Assembly: GCA_903933395.1 (NCBI GenBank) | Contig: CAIZKA010000245.1 | Coordinates: 1-6,653 of the forward strand | Length of the DNA: 6,653 bases | Reading direction: 5' to 3' | Source of the DNA: an uncultured beta proteobacterium | GTDB lineage: Bacteria; Pseudomonadota; Gammaproteobacteria; Burkholderiales; Rhodocyclaceae | In this document: positions 6,540-6,653 of the stretch, one piece after another | How positions within the stretch are numbered: the stretch's first letter is position 1 | How the letters are laid out: the number at the start of each line of letters is the position of its first letter | The notes under the pieces: generated by a model | Seen by the model: the letters and a program-made list of their open reading frames with translations, nothing else | Databases searched by the model: none | What the model was told of the DNA's origin: nothing | Translations under genes and position numbers: made by a program

Positions 6540-6653
6540 ATGACTACCGCCAACATACTTCTCAACGTCAATAGCATCGAGGTGATCTACAACCACGTGA
6601 TCCTCGTGCTCAAGGGCGTTTCGCTGTCCGTCCCCGAAGGCAGCATCGTCGCC
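6540..6653 (+). CDS. livF: LivF-type ABC transporter ATPase (N-terminal 38 codons only)
   Basis: The reading frame from the ATG at 6540 stays open to the window edge and begins MTTANILLNVNSIEVIYNHV, then continues into LKGVSLSVPEGSIVA. This matches the start of LivF-family ATPases, where the next segment would be the Walker A motif (LLGANGAGKT-like), just beyond the window. Y17 is the probable A-loop aromatic that stacks on ATP adenine. The upstream ribosome-binding site is weak (GAAAG at 6530-6534). The protein would form the ATPase pair with the LivG-type subunit, completing the importer. The call rests on a short but characteristic sequence. Confidence 0.85.
   Translation, partial: MTTANILLNVNSIEVIYNHVILVLKGVSLSVPEGSIVA

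Noticed and set aside
6514..6543. 9-codon ORF (MALAIRKHT) whose stop overlaps the livF start as ATGA
   Set aside because: No ribosome-binding site precedes it and the peptide is too short to judge; the overlap is probably chance, though translational coupling cannot be excluded.

Overview
The window looks like a chromosomal segment of a GC-rich (roughly 60% by eye) Gram-negative bacterium. The best guess is a betaproteobacterium of the Rhodocyclales/Burkholderiales type (Azoarcus, Thauera or Dechloromonas-like). This rests on codon use, protein style and gene order recalled from such genomes, not on a database search. All genes lie on the + strand, closely spaced, and read as one operon that continues beyond both window edges.

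Layout: (1) 1-1632, the 3' part of an AMP-forming acyl-CoA synthetase of the long-chain (ACSL/FadD15-like) type. (2) 1663-2841, a LivG-type ABC ATPase carrying an extra N-terminal domain of about 125 residues that looks like a STAS/SpoIIAA-like fold. (3) 2842-2993, a 152-bp gap with a long hairpin that includes the livG stop codon, then a C-rich palindromic block and short repeats. (4) 2994-3923, LivH-type permease. (5) 3940-5016, LivM-type permease. (6) 5110-6444, a periplasmic substrate-binding protein with a signal peptide and a very strong ribosome-binding site. (7) 6445-6539, a gap with a GC-rich hairpin. (8) 6540-6653, the first 38 codons of a LivF-type ATPase.

Together the genes encode a complete five-component HAAT/Liv-type importer (binding protein, two permeases, two ATPases) coupled to an acyl-CoA synthetase. 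A likely reading is import of a carboxylic acid, aromatic or aliphatic, followed by CoA activation in the cytoplasm. The binding protein diverges enough from LivJ/LivK that leucine or other branched-chain amino acids need not be the substrate. The substrate cannot be fixed from this sequence.

No RNA genes, mobile elements, CRISPR arrays or pseudogenes were seen, and no stretch over 300 bp lacks a gene. I did not find a wholly new system. The most unusual points are the N-terminal domain fused to the LivG ATPase and the structured DNA/RNA between livG and livH.
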